Of a DNA stretch of 51,985 bases, positions 40,597 to 49,314 are shown piece by piece (position 1 is the first letter of the stretch; the number at the start of each line of letters is the position of its first letter). The notes beneath the pieces are model-generated. The model was not told where the DNA came from and searched no databases. It worked only from the letters and a program-made list of their open reading frames with translations. The stretch comes from MGBC163016 sp964462135 (GTDB lineage: Bacteria > Actinomycetota > Coriobacteriia > Coriobacteriales > Eggerthellaceae): the NCBI GenBank assembly GCA_964462135.1, contig CAYWWK010000013.1:1-51985 (forward strand), in the 5' to 3' direction. A program made the translations under genes and the position numbers.

Positions 40597-40913
40597 TGCG
40601 CCCTCAGAGGGAGTTCATCGTCCTTGATGGTCGAGACGAACAGAGACGCCCTTTCCGCAAAGCGGTTGAGCGTGTCTACGGTCAAGCTCTCGTCATCAAC
40701 GCCATAATCGGCAAGCCTACCCTCGCGCTTGAGTGCGAACCACAGAACGGCGTAGTTCCCGTAAAGCTCACTGGCGGCCTCTGGGAGGTTCTTGGTGTTC
40801 TTCTCTCCCCAGAGCTGCATCTGCAGATAGTCGCTCGCGCGCGTTACCAGCGTTTCGCCCTTCTCTGTCTCGTAGTCGTACACGTCGATTTTGAAAGTTG
40901 CTCCGTACTTCAT
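40587..40913 (-). CDS. Tail assembly chaperone (gpG-like)
   Basis: 108 residues; AAGGAGCCGAAA precedes the ATG. It is acidic with helical segments (YLQMQLWGEKNTKNLPEA, LNRFAERASLFVSTI) and lies between tail tube and tape measure genes, where all long-tailed siphoviruses have their chaperone pair. A G-rich site at its end leads to a longer -1 frame product. Confidence 0.75.
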   Translation of the reverse strand: MKYGATFKIDVYDYETEKGETLVTRASDYLQMQLWGEKNTKNLPEAASELYGNYAVLWFALKREGRLADYGVDDESLTVDTLNRFAERASLFVSTIKDDELPLRAQGK

Positions 40914-40937
40914 TTTCGGCTCCTTTTCTCCGGTTTC

Positions 40938-41930
40938 CTAGTACGCCTCAACAGCGTTGACAACTTCGATGGTCACAGGGCTGCCGCCGCGCGTGTTCAC
41001 GCCAATGTCGTCGAACGTGAACTCAAGCTCGGCTGCGCCGCCGTCGGGATTGACCTCCGGGAAGTCACAGGTGAAGGGGACGCGCCCGGACTTGATGACC
41101 AGCAGATGGTCGGTCAGCTTGGAGTGCTTGAACATCCACTCGAAAGAGCCGTAAACGATGGTTCCGGTCGGCGTCGTTCCCGCAGCGCTGCCGGTAATCA
41201 TGCTTTTGTAGAGCGAAAGGTCATCGGGCTTAACGGTCACGCTTCCGCTTGACTTCAGCTTGCCCTCGTCAACTGCACCGGGCATGATTTGACCAGCAAG
41301 CTGGCTCGTCTCGCAGCTATTCGCAAGCGTCAGCGAACCTTTCAGGACGGGTGCCTCTGCCGGAATCTCACTCGCAGTGTCGAGCTTGAAGGTTCCGCCA
41401 GTCGGAATGAAGTATCCGTCGAAGCAGGACGGGTCGGAAGCGCCGGGGATTGATTCAAGCCCAAGCTCTGCCGCCATGCCCAGCGCCGTGATGCCGAATG
41501 CGAGGGGCTTGTTTCCCTCGAACTCCATTTCGAGCTGGTCAACCTTGCAGCCCTCGGTGCGGGTGTACTCGTTGCCGATTCGACCCCAGAAAGTCAGATA
41601 GGGCAACGTGTCGCCCATTGTGATGATGTGCTTGTGTAGACCAGCAGTCTCAGCCGCCGCAGAAACAATATTCCCCATCGCTGCCAAGAAGTAAAGGGGC
41701 AGAACGTCCGAGTAGCCATAGGTGTCGAAGTCGAGGCCGGGATTGACCGAATCAACGTAAGAATCGGTACCGGCTCTCACACCGCAAGACACGTTCGCAT
41801 TTTCGACGGTTCGGTCGAGCTTGAATACTTGACCACCGGTAAGGCCATGCTGGAAAGCCGGCTCTGTCGCGGGTGTAGCCTTGTCGTCTTGCCGTGCGAC
41901 CGCGATAAGGCCGATTGATGTGTTAATCAT
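40938..41930 (-). CDS. Major tail tube protein
   Basis: 330 residues, AAGGAAAGA before the ATG. The sequence begins MINTSIGLIAVARQDDKATP and is rich in beta strands with Gly and Asp turns (TFWGRIGNEYTRTEGCKVDQ, LTFDDIGVNTRGGSPV-type end). Position before the tail chaperone and tape measure genes, and size, fit the tube subunit. The N-terminal AVARQDDKATPATEPAF resembles other actinobacterial phage tail proteins. Confidence 0.8.
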   Translation of the reverse strand: MINTSIGLIAVARQDDKATPATEPAFQHGLTGGQVFKLDRTVENANVSCGVRAGTDSYVDSVNPGLDFDTYGYSDVLPLYFLAAMGNIVSAAAETAGLHKHIITMGDTLPYLTFWGRIGNEYTRTEGCKVDQLEMEFEGNKPLAFGITALGMAAELGLESIPGASDPSCFDGYFIPTGGTFKLDTASEIPAEAPVLKGSLTLANSCETSQLAGQIMPGAVDEGKLKSSGSVTVKPDDLSLYKSMITGSAAGTTPTGTIVYGSFEWMFKHSKLTDHLLVIKSGRVPFTCDFPEVNPDGGAAELEFTFDDIGVNTRGGSPVTIEVVNAVEAY

Positions 41931-42171
41931 TCTTTTCCTTCCTTTCGGTGGGCTTCTTCACGGGCTTTTCGAGGAGGCCGCTAGCCAGAAGCTGGTCGGC
42001 TACCTTCGGGGTTCCTTTGAATGGTTCGCCCTTGACGGGCTTTTCGAGGAGGCCGCTAGCCAGAAGCTGGTCGGCTACCTTCGGGGTTCCTTTGAATGGT
42101 TCGCCCTTGCTGAGGGTCATGACTTCGCCGTCCATATGGGCGGTGAAGTCCTTAGTTGCGATTAGCTTCAT
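41923..42171 (-). CDS. Small phage protein with a duplicated 25-residue unit
   Basis: 82 residues. Residues 22-46 and 47-71 are identical (KGEPFKGTPKVADQLLASGL, then LEKPV), the product of a perfect 75-base DNA duplication. The unit resembles short proteins that follow tail terminator genes in other phages (GxVxxLP-type domain). AAAGGAGATAGTCG precedes the ATG. It overlaps both neighbours. Function unknown. Confidence 0.7.
   Translation of the reverse strand: MKLIATKDFTAHMDGEVMTLSKGEPFKGTPKVADQLLASGLLEKPVKGEPFKGTPKVADQLLASGLLEKPVKKPTERKEKND
41960..42109. repeat. Perfect 75-bp tandem duplication
   Basis: Bases 41960-42034 and 42035-42109 are identical. The length is a multiple of three, so the frame is kept. 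Lack of divergence suggests a recent event or an assembly artefact. Confidence 0.9.
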
Positions 42172-42646
42172 CGACTATCTCCTTTATCTCTGCGGGGCAT
42201 ACCGAGCCGACCTTACAAGCGATGACGACCGTCGCAGCCGCCACGTACCGTTTCGAGCTGTCCGCGCCGGTTCCGGCGTCGCGCAAGCTCGGGAATGCGT
42301 TATCAACGGTGTAGTTCAGTTGCTGGTCGGCAAGAACCGCCGCAAAAATGGCGTTTACGTAAGCGATAACGGCGTCGGCTGCCGTCTTCAGGTCTTTGTG
42401 GGTTGCGCACACCCAAACGTTGAGGTTGAACGAGACCTCCGCGTGACCCATTGAAGCCGCCCCGTCCGTGGTCGCCGTGTCGATAATTTCATCGACTGCG
42501 ACATAGAAGGGTGGCTCGTTGATGGGAAACCCGAGGGTCACCTTCGGGGCTTGCGCATTGCTGAACTTTGCGAGGTTTTCCTTGCTGAAAATCGCTTCGA
42601 GGCGCTTGTGCAGAACGTCGCGGGCTTTGTCCGCTGGAATCACCAT
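42152..42646 (-). CDS. Putative tail terminator / head-tail joining protein
   Basis: 164 residues from the ATG at 42646, chosen because GGGGGTG lies about 9 bases before it; a TTG six codons earlier is an alternative. The middle has a beta-rich core with a VSFNLNVWVCATH strand and a helix (LKTAADAVIAYVNAIFAAVL), in the style of tail terminators. Position between the connector and tail tube genes supports this. Overlaps the connector gene by 7 bases. Confidence 0.6.
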   Translation of the reverse strand: MVIPADKARDVLHKRLEAIFSKENLAKFSNAQAPKVTLGFPINEPPFYVAVDEIIDTATTDGAASMGHAEVSFNLNVWVCATHKDLKTAADAVIAYVNAIFAAVLADQQLNYTVDNAFPSLRDAGTGADSSKRYVAAATVVIACKVGSVCPAEIKEIVDEANRN

Positions 42647-43428
42647 ACGAACTGACACCCCCAACCGAACTGCGCGATTGCCGCATTAACCTCTGGAATA
42701 GCTGTTGCGCCGTCCCTTCCGGCGGTCGTGAAGTGGATATAACCCGCATCAGTGCTTTCGCCGGTAGCTCCTATAGGTCGATTCGAGGGACGCAGCGTGT
42801 AGGCCGCAAGCTCAAGCACGGCGCGCGAAACCTCAGCCGGCATCTGGTCTGCTCCGTAGAGGTATTCAATCCACCGGGGGAACGGTGCCGGTGTCGAAGA
42901 TGGGTCACGTTCGAGCTGGTTGTCGCTCACTTGCACGTACCCCTCGCTCAAGACCTCGTAAACGTCGCAATGCGCAAGGTTCAAAAGCGAATCGCGCCCA
43001 TAGTCCTTCGTCCTGCCGATGCGATGCACGAAAGACCGGTGCGCGGCCTCCTCGAACACGTCCGTAGCAGCCTGACGAGCCTCGTTAAGAAGCTCGTCAG
43101 GGTACTCGGTTTCGTCGTTGAATCCATCCTGCTCAGGGTTGAGTCTACGGAGTTGGCTCAGCGTGAAGTAGTGCCTCGATACGATTTCCGCCTGCGACGT
43201 AAAGGCGGCTTCTTTGGAGCCTAACGTCTCCAGCCATTCAATCCTCACCGAGTTCGGGCTGGCGAAGCTAGGGAATGTGAATAGCCCATCGCTGTCGAGT
43301 GGCAAGCAGCTTTCGGCACCGAAGCGCGGCAGGAGCCGAACCGCCGCTATCGGTGCGTCAACGTCAAGCCCCAGAGAAACCGCCTCTGCGTTGGCTATGC
43401 GGATTGTCGTGTCGGGCATCATCTTCAT
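42640..43428 (-). CDS. Head-tail connector (adaptor) protein
   Basis: 262 residues. An unusual N-terminal beta-rich part (residues 1-75) precedes an all-helical adaptor core, with RQAATDVFEEAAHRSFVHRI and AVLELAAYTLRPSNRP. This fits gp6-like connectors that sit between portal and tail. It starts close to the end of the small 43431 gene and overlaps the next by 7 bases. Confidence 0.7.
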   Translation of the reverse strand: MKMMPDTTIRIANAEAVSLGLDVDAPIAAVRLLPRFGAESCLPLDSDGLFTFPSFASPNSVRIEWLETLGSKEAAFTSQAEIVSRHYFTLSQLRRLNPEQDGFNDETEYPDELLNEARQAATDVFEEAAHRSFVHRIGRTKDYGRDSLLNLAHCDVYEVLSEGYVQVSDNQLERDPSSTPAPFPRWIEYLYGADQMPAEVSRAVLELAAYTLRPSNRPIGATGESTDAGYIHFTTAGRDGATAIPEVNAAIAQFGWGCQFVW

Positions 43429-43430
43429 GC

Positions 43431-43547
43431 TTAGTCGTCCTCGCCGTCTTCTTTGGTCTGGTCTTCAACCTCGTCCTTGCCGTCAGCAGGGTTCTCGGGG
43501 TCGGTCTGATTTGCCGTCTCAAGCTCTGCGCGCTTTGCAGCAATCAG
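43431..43547 (-). pseudogene. In-frame 38-codon continuation past TAG
   Basis: After the TAG at 43548-43550 the frame continues with LIAAKRAELETANQTDPENP and a strongly acidic end, and stops at TAA immediately before the next gene's ATG. It looks like the real C-terminus of the preceding gene. Confidence 0.7.
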
Positions 43548-43775
43548 CTACTCGATTTCCGCGATGGTCGCCTTGCTGGGCACCTTGATGCCGAGTTCCT
43601 TCGCTTCAGCAGCCACTTCCTTCTTGCTGCGCTTCTGAGCCTCGGTTTCCTTGGCTCTCTCATTTTTGGTGAGGCCAAGCGCCTCGGCTTCCTGTTCAGT
43701 CATGGTCTGTCCCTTGAAAGCGATAAGTACGCCGTCACGGACGACGCGCTTATCGCTGGTGAATGTTCCGGCCAT
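43548..43775 (-). CDS. HeH/LEM-like small phage protein, interrupted by TAG
   Basis: 75 residues before a TAG; 114 with the continuation. The central stretch is Lys/Glu-rich, and VPSKATIAEIE followed (past TAG) by LIAAKRAEL resembles a HeH/LEM-type helix-extended-helix. The gene is two bases downstream of the capsid gene, sharing its ribosome binding site region. The function is probably structural, in head completion. Confidence 0.65.
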   Translation of the reverse strand: MAGTFTSDKRVVRDGVLIAFKGQTMTEQEAEALGLTKNERAKETEAQKRSKKEVAAEAKELGIKVPSKATIAEIE

Positions 43776-43777
43776 CT

Positions 43778-44902
43778 TTAAGCCTCTACTTCGATACCGA
43801 GGTTGCCGCAGTAGCAGAACGCGCCGGGCATATCGACGCGAAGGGCTGCCGTAAGCTCAGCGAGGATGGTGTACTCGTTCTGAATGAGCTGCGAGTTGAT
43901 AAGGCCGACGGTGACCTCCTGCGGGTCGGCAATGTCCCAAGATGCGCCGCCGGCGTAGTAGACGAGTGCAGATTCAGCGGGGTTCTCACCCTCGACGGTC
44001 ATGTTCACGTCCTCCACCACGGTCAGCCCTGCGATGGTGCCGCCGTTGGCGATGTCGGGGAACAGATAGCGCCCGGTGCTGTCCTTTTCCTCGGAAAGCT
44101 CCTCAAGGGCATAGGGCGACAGGCATACGTAGTTTGGTGCGATTCCCGTCGCAACGCGCACCTTACGCTTCATGGCCGCGAAGGTGTCTTTGAGGTTCTT
44201 GCCCTCTCGCTTCGTGTGCTCGAGGATTCCCGGCGTGTTCGTGACGCCGACGATTCCGGAAGAATTGGAGCCGCGCAAAGCGTACTCGTCTGCCTTGAGG
44301 TCAAGGCCGAGCATGAGGGAGGTTTCAGCGATGCTCTTGAGCTGGCTGTAGCGGTTGGCAGTCTGCTTCTTGATGGGAATGTGGTGCGCGATGGTCTCAA
44401 GGTTCGCCACGCCCTCTTTCCACTCAAGCGCAGATTCAGGCTTGTTGCCTGTAGTCCAGCCAGCAGCCTTGTTGTTCAGAACCGGCGTGAGGAAGAAATG
44501 CTCGTCACCCTCGGTGGTTCCGTGGAGGATAGTTCCGAGGAACCCGGTTGGAGGTGCAACGGGAGCCTTGAGGTCGGTCTTGTAAATCTGGGGAGTAGGA
44601 AGACCGGAAACGGCATCCTTGACGGGCGCTGCGGCTTTGAAGCCGGGCGTGATACCGTTAAAGGCGTCACGAGCGCCGAACAGTTTCTCGGCGAAGCAGC
44701 GGGTGTCAGTGCTGACGAGATTCGCCGGGGCGGCGGCGCGCATGGCTTCCTCGTCGTCGAGGGCTTGTGCAATTCGCACGTCGAGCTGACGGATTTCGCC
44801 CTCATAGCGAAGCGCGTCCTCGGTCTGCCCCTCGTTCATGCAGGCTTCCATTTTCTCGACAAGCTGTGTGCGCTCGTTCCAGAGCTTTTTGGAGTTAAGC
44901 AT
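43778..44902 (-). CDS. Major capsid protein, HK97 fold
   Basis: 374 residues. The N-terminal 90 residues are helical (LVEKMEACMNEGQTEDALRY) and act as the scaffold-like delta domain removed by the protease. The rest has the HK97 pattern: GTTEGDEHFFLTP, HHIPIKKQTANRYSQLK, SSGIVGVTNTPGI and GGTIAGLTVVEDVNM. AAGGAATCTACCA precedes the ATG. It overlaps the protease gene by 8 bases. Confidence 0.93.
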   Translation of the reverse strand: MLNSKKLWNERTQLVEKMEACMNEGQTEDALRYEGEIRQLDVRIAQALDDEEAMRAAAPANLVSTDTRCFAEKLFGARDAFNGITPGFKAAAPVKDAVSGLPTPQIYKTDLKAPVAPPTGFLGTILHGTTEGDEHFFLTPVLNNKAAGWTTGNKPESALEWKEGVANLETIAHHIPIKKQTANRYSQLKSIAETSLMLGLDLKADEYALRGSNSSGIVGVTNTPGILEHTKREGKNLKDTFAAMKRKVRVATGIAPNYVCLSPYALEELSEEKDSTGRYLFPDIANGGTIAGLTVVEDVNMTVEGENPAESALVYYAGGASWDIADPQEVTVGLINSQLIQNEYTILAELTAALRVDMPGAFCYCGNLGIEVEA

Positions 44903-45659
44903 TGGTAGATTCCTTTCTGTATAGCTTCCCGTCCAATCGCAGGTATTCGGCCTCTGCTTCGCGCACTGGCTCGTCTACCTTTTCGCCTAGGGTATTCAGC
45001 GGGTGAGACGTGGCTTGGTTCTCAAGCCTTGCAAGCACTGCGTCGGCAAGCTCGTCTGAGACGGCTACAGCGCTTGGAATGTTCTTGAAGCTGGAGGCGG
45101 AAACGCTATCGAGGCAAGCTGAAGAACGTTCCTCGGTCTCGATGATTTCTTGCGCGAAGTTGCGCTCCTTCGCTTCGTCGGCAGTTAGCCATGTCTCGGC
45201 GGCCATCATTTCGCGGATTTCGCTCTCTGAGCAGTTGGTGCGCTTCTCGTAGATGTTGACCAGCGTGTCGTCAATCTTGTCGAGGAGGTCTGCGGTTTCG
45301 CGCAGGTAGTCGGCATTGCCTCCGGCATAGCTTGAGGCCTTGTGAATCATGATGAAAGCGAAGTCGTTCATCTTGACCGAATCGCATACGGCTGTAATGT
45401 AGCTCGCGGCGCTTGCGGCCATAGAATCCACATAGGCAACCGTCTCGCCCGGATAGCGTTGAATCGCCGAGCAGATGCTGAAAGCCTCGAACACATCACC
45501 GCCGCCGCTGTCGATGTGAATGTCAATTGGCTTGGGCGCGATTTCGTCAAGCTGCTCGATGAACTTCTTGGCCGAGTTACCTTCTCCCCAGAAGTTCGCG
45601 CCGATTCTGCCGTATAGGTAAACCTGTGCGCGTTCGTCTGAATTAACGATTTTGAACAT
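44895..45659 (-). CDS. ClpP-type head maturation protease
   Basis: 254 residues. The Ser protease domain shows IDIHIDSGGGDVFEAFSI, the nucleophile in VDSMAASAAS, and the catalytic His in FIMIHKASSY. The C-terminal 80 residues are a phage-specific tail. It cuts the delta domain of the capsid protein during assembly. AAGGAGTAGAA precedes the ATG. Confidence 0.93.
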   Translation of the reverse strand: MFKIVNSDERAQVYLYGRIGANFWGEGNSAKKFIEQLDEIAPKPIDIHIDSGGGDVFEAFSICSAIQRYPGETVAYVDSMAASAASYITAVCDSVKMNDFAFIMIHKASSYAGGNADYLRETADLLDKIDDTLVNIYEKRTNCSESEIREMMAAETWLTADEAKERNFAQEIIETEERSSACLDSVSASSFKNIPSAVAVSDELADAVLARLENQATSHPLNTLGEKVDEPVREAEAEYLRLDGKLYRKESTNA

Positions 45660-45661
45660 TT

Positions 45662-46948
45662 CTACTCCTTGTCTGTCGTGCCGGTTTGGTTCCCGTCGGC
45701 TGGCTCGGTCGCATTGCTTGAAAGAACGGTTATTTCGCCGTCGGGTTCCAAGATTCCGTAGTTCAGGGGAACGAGCGGTTTATCAAGTCCCTCTATGGGG
45801 TTCATGTCTTCCTTCTCGCGCACGTCGGCTCGGGTCATTGCACCGAGGTAGACCATTTCGCGATAGAACTGGCCTCGGGCTTGGCTGTCGCCACGCATGA
45901 GACCGTTGAGGTCGAACTTCAGGTAGTGGTCGTTCTGTCCCATTGCTTCGAGAATCGGAATTACCGCCGTCTCTATACCTTTGACCTCCGGGGCAATCGT
46001 GTCGGTGGCGTAGTCGATACGGGCGCTTTCTGCGCTGCTGTAGTTTGAATGTGTGAGGTCGTAGACCTTCGTTGGAGGAACGCACGTTGCACGGCAGACC
46101 TGCTGTAGAACCCATTGCTGCTGCTCAATGAGGCTCGCGTCCTTCATGGTTTGCTGGTCTGTTATCCATTTCGCACCGTAGCCGAAGATGGGAGCTTTGC
46201 CCGCATTGCTGACGCCGCATTTGTCCTCGATTGCGCGCTTCAGGCTTTCAATCTGCTTTTCGACGTTGCCCTTTATTTCTGGAAGCTCAACGTGTCCCAT
46301 GTGATGGTTCCCGTTTTGGAGCATGGTCTTGTAGAAGCGCTCAAGGTCTACCGAAAGGCCGACCTCCTCGGCGGCGAGCCGTGCAAGGCTCTCGCCTTTG
46401 ATGCCATCCTTGGTTATCGCGGTCTTGATATGGATAACCTCGTCATCGAAATAGTTTCCAGCCGGAACGGTCACGCCGGTTCCATTGAAGGTACTATCCT
46501 CGTAGACGATGTAGCGGGTGCGCCTGCCTGCTGGAGCGTGTCTTGCGTAGTCGATTTTGACCTGCGCTTTGATAGGCCATAGCGCGACCGGTACGCCCTG
46601 CCTCCACTCGACCCACCAGTAGGCGTCGCCGAACGTGTCACGCCTGAGCGCCGTCCAGTTGAGAAGGTCTTGCCCGCTCATGAGTTCATTAGCCCGACCC
46701 TTCAAAAGCTCTGCCAGCGGATGGCCGTGTACCGCTTCGCGCTTATCGCCGTTTCGCCGGTATACCGAAACGGGAAGCGAGCCGATAGAGCGGGCTTTCG
46801 TCTGTTCGCAAGCGAGGTAGGCGATTGAGTAGAGACTTGCGTAGTCGTTCAGGGTCGTCAGGCTGTTGATAGGAAAGAAGCTGGGCGTCTCTCGCGGCAG
46901 GGTGGTAGTTGTCAGCACCCAATTTGAAAAACGTTCTCTGATTCCCAC
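45662..46948 (-). CDS. Phage portal protein, HK97 family
   Basis: 428 residues from a GTG at 46948 after AAGGTGGAAAA. SIAYLACEQTKARSIGSLPV, the WVEWRQGVPVALWPIKAQV strand region, and EQQQWVLQQVCRATCVPPTK are typical of the family. Twelve copies form the ring through which DNA enters the head. The gene is the first after the second CTAATCTCACC element. Confidence 0.95.
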   Translation of the reverse strand: MGIRERFSNWVLTTTTLPRETPSFFPINSLTTLNDYASLYSIAYLACEQTKARSIGSLPVSVYRRNGDKREAVHGHPLAELLKGRANELMSGQDLLNWTALRRDTFGDAYWWVEWRQGVPVALWPIKAQVKIDYARHAPAGRRTRYIVYEDSTFNGTGVTVPAGNYFDDEVIHIKTAITKDGIKGESLARLAAEEVGLSVDLERFYKTMLQNGNHHMGHVELPEIKGNVEKQIESLKRAIEDKCGVSNAGKAPIFGYGAKWITDQQTMKDASLIEQQQWVLQQVCRATCVPPTKVYDLTHSNYSSAESARIDYATDTIAPEVKGIETAVIPILEAMGQNDHYLKFDLNGLMRGDSQARGQFYREMVYLGAMTRADVREKEDMNPIEGLDKPLVPLNYGILEPDGEITVLSSNATEPADGNQTGTTDKE

Positions 46949-46987
46949 TTTTCCACCTTTCTACGATGGCGAAAAGAATAGGAACCC

Positions 46988-46998
46988 GGTGAGATTAG
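46988..46998 (-). promoter_or_regulatory. Prophage element CTAATCTCACC, copy 2 (before the portal gene)
   Basis: Identical 11 bases, ending 39 bases before the portal GTG. It contains the terminase TAA stop. Confidence 0.5.
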
Positions 46999-48461
46999 TA
47001 GACGATTGCCGCGTCCATGCCGGCCACCAGCTTGTCATATGCGAGGGTTGCTATTGCGAGCGCGATGGCGGCGTCAATCTTGCTCTGTTTTGAATCCTTG
47101 CCGAAGCGCGTGCCGTAACTTCCCTTGTCGTCCTCGATTGTGTTCGCGAGGTGTTCTTTCAGCTTAGGGCAGCCCTTCAGCCTCAGTTCCTTAGACTTGA
47201 CGAGGTGATAGACGAGGCTCGTCGCTTGGCACATGGTGGCGTTATTCTGCGCGAAGCTGACCGTCTCTATTCCGTAATTGTCTTCGAGCTGGTTCGACAT
47301 GATAATCATGCGGTTCGGGTCGATGCCCACGACCTCTGGGTCGTGCGTTTGGCAAACGTCCGCTATCAGCTCGGTTATCTCCCCGAGCCGATAATGGCCG
47401 GTCTCCTCGTCCGGCTCGTCGAACACCCACTCCTTCACGCAGCTATACGGTTTGCCCTTGTTGTCTTGGCGTTCTTGGTAGGCGATGATTGCGAAACTGT
47501 CCCCGGAAGTAGCGCCGTCGATTCCCATAGTCCACGGAAGGTTGAAGTCAAAGTCGTTCTTACGACGCAGAAGTGCTTCGAGCTGTTGGGAACTGAAACA
47601 GGAATAGTCGTCCTTTTTGCTGGGGAAGCGGTTGGCCGTGTATCTCTCGAACGCGCGCTTGCTTGAGGCCGAGCCGCGCTGGTCTTGAATTGAATCCCAC
47701 GTGACCCACGAGGCAACCATGAGCTTTTCCCATGCTTTGGGGCTGTCGATGTTATCCTTATCATCAAGCCCGAGCCAATAGACGTACATTCCGGGGTCGT
47801 CGTCGGCTTTCTTCAGCGTGTCCCAGAGGAAACCTTCGCGGGCGTCTCCAGCCGTCGTGATACCGATTGATAGAGGATTTTCGAGAACCTTTTGACCCTT
47901 CAGGCCAGCAGCCCAAACCCTGTCGTCTTTGTAGACGTGCATTTCGTCGAACACCAGCACGTTGAAGTGCCAGCTCTCTAAAGCGTCCGGCTTGTTTGGC
48001 AGCACCATTATTTTCGCGCCGGTCTCTTTGTGCGTTATAACGTCCTTGCCCGGAACCCATTGCTCGCTCAGGTCTTCGTCGAGCTTAATCATGGTCACAA
48101 TCTTGTCGAAGATGTTTCGAACCTGGTCTTTGCTGGAGGCAACGACGCCGTATTGCCCGTTATAGACAACCTCCATCGTTGCGACCGTTAGAACTGTGGC
48201 CGCCGCAACTTCCGTTTTTCCGTAACCGGACGGAAGCCCGATGATTGCGCGGCGGTGCTTGCGCTTGAATCTGCCATCAACCATTTCACCGCAGGCAAAA
48301 ATAGGCTTCCAGATATTCTCGCGCTGGAACTCTTCGAGCAGGAAGGGTTGCCCGTAATAGCCATCGTTTGAGACGTGGTGGCATTTTGCAGCGCAGCACT
48401 TTTCATAATCTCTGGCAATCACAAGACCTTCGCGGCTGTATGTGGTCTTAGTCCGCTTCAA
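46995..48461 (-). CDS. Terminase large subunit
   Basis: 488 residues from a TTG at 48461 preceded by GAGGTCGAGGCGA. ATPase motifs: Walker A-like LPSGYGKTEVAA and Walker B VLVFDEMHVY. The nuclease domain shows GIDGATSGDS, VVGIDPNR and a C-terminal Asp-bearing KIDAAIALA. It cuts and pumps DNA into the head with the small subunit. Confidence 0.95.
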   Translation of the reverse strand: MKRTKTTYSREGLVIARDYEKCCAAKCHHVSNDGYYGQPFLLEEFQRENIWKPIFACGEMVDGRFKRKHRRAIIGLPSGYGKTEVAAATVLTVATMEVVYNGQYGVVASSKDQVRNIFDKIVTMIKLDEDLSEQWVPGKDVITHKETGAKIMVLPNKPDALESWHFNVLVFDEMHVYKDDRVWAAGLKGQKVLENPLSIGITTAGDAREGFLWDTLKKADDDPGMYVYWLGLDDKDNIDSPKAWEKLMVASWVTWDSIQDQRGSASSKRAFERYTANRFPSKKDDYSCFSSQQLEALLRRKNDFDFNLPWTMGIDGATSGDSFAIIAYQERQDNKGKPYSCVKEWVFDEPDEETGHYRLGEITELIADVCQTHDPEVVGIDPNRMIIMSNQLEDNYGIETVSFAQNNATMCQATSLVYHLVKSKELRLKGCPKLKEHLANTIEDDKGSYGTRFGKDSKQSKIDAAIALAIATLAYDKLVAGMDAAIVY

Positions 48462-48999
48462 TCGCCTCGACCTCTAGCGTCTCAGCCTCCGGCAATCCGT
48501 AGGCTGCGTCGATTGAGCGGAACATGGCGGCTGTGTCCGCTGCGGTCTTGACCTTTGCCGCGTCCATGAGGCCGATGCGCGAACGGGCGAGCGGCGAAAG
48601 ACCTAGCTGGTCTGAGAGCGCGCGAATCTCGGCGCTTGCCTCTTTGAGTATCGTAAGGGCGGGATTCTTGCGCACCAACGGCACCTCACGCCCGTCTTCG
48701 GTCTTGTAAGGCTTGACCCCTATCTTGTCGAATATGTTTATCTGGCCGTTTTCTGAGTGGATTGCTTGCTGGGCTTGCGCCGCTACTGCGTGCCAATAGG
48801 TCAAAAGCCGCAGGGTCGGAATGTCCTGCTGCGTGAAGTTGTTGACCGGAGGTGCGAGCCACGCCCATATCTCGGATTGAACAGGGTCTTTCTCAATGTC
48901 TGCGGGCATGATTACACCGGCGCTATCGGTACGCGCGAGGCCGTAGGCATCTTTCAGCCCCCGACGTATGGCGTTCTGTTTAGGCTTCGCGCCTTTCAT
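48448..48999 (-). CDS. Terminase small subunit, P27-like
   Basis: 183 residues. Typical P27-family composition with PPVNNFTQQDIPTLRLLTYWH and KNPALTILKEASAEIRALSD, then LGLSPLARSRIGL. AAGGATT precedes the ATG. It overlaps the large subunit gene by 14 bases. Confidence 0.88.
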   Translation of the reverse strand: MKGAKPKQNAIRRGLKDAYGLARTDSAGVIMPADIEKDPVQSEIWAWLAPPVNNFTQQDIPTLRLLTYWHAVAAQAQQAIHSENGQINIFDKIGVKPYKTEDGREVPLVRKNPALTILKEASAEIRALSDQLGLSPLARSRIGLMDAAKVKTAADTAAMFRSIDAAYGLPEAETLEVEAIEAD

Positions 49000-49295
49000 A
49001 ATCCTTCACCTCTTAGTGCTTCTTCGATTCGCTTTGCAACGCGCTTGAGCGAAAGGCAAAGCGGCGCAGGTGTGAGCATTGCAGCCCTTGAAAGGTCACT
49101 GGCTGCGTTGTGCGCGTTTTGAACCACCGCAGCAACTTCCTCTTTCGGCATCGAGGCGCTTGGAAGCGGCGGCTTCAGTTCACCCACGTAGGCGTAGCCG
49201 CGTTCCTTGCGCTTGCGGCATGCGTCCGAACAATACTTGGCCGTTGAGCGCTTCGCTATGAACTCGCGACCGCATATTTCGCATGACTTAATCAA
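48996..49295 (-). CDS. Small zinc-ribbon phage protein
   Basis: 99 residues from a probable TTG at 49295 with no clear ribosome binding site. The N-terminus has CEICGREFIAKRSTAKYCSD and then ACRKR, a four-cysteine zinc finger of the DUF2116/CxxC type. The rest is helical. It overlaps the terminase small subunit gene and may help it bind DNA, by analogy with small DNA-binding genes found there. Confidence 0.65.
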   Translation of the reverse strand: MIKSCEICGREFIAKRSTAKYCSDACRKRKERGYAYVGELKPPLPSASMPKEEVAAVVQNAHNAASDLSRAAMLTPAPLCLSLKRVAKRIEEALRGEGL

Positions 49296-49314
49296 TGTGG
49301 TGAGCTTTCAAAAA

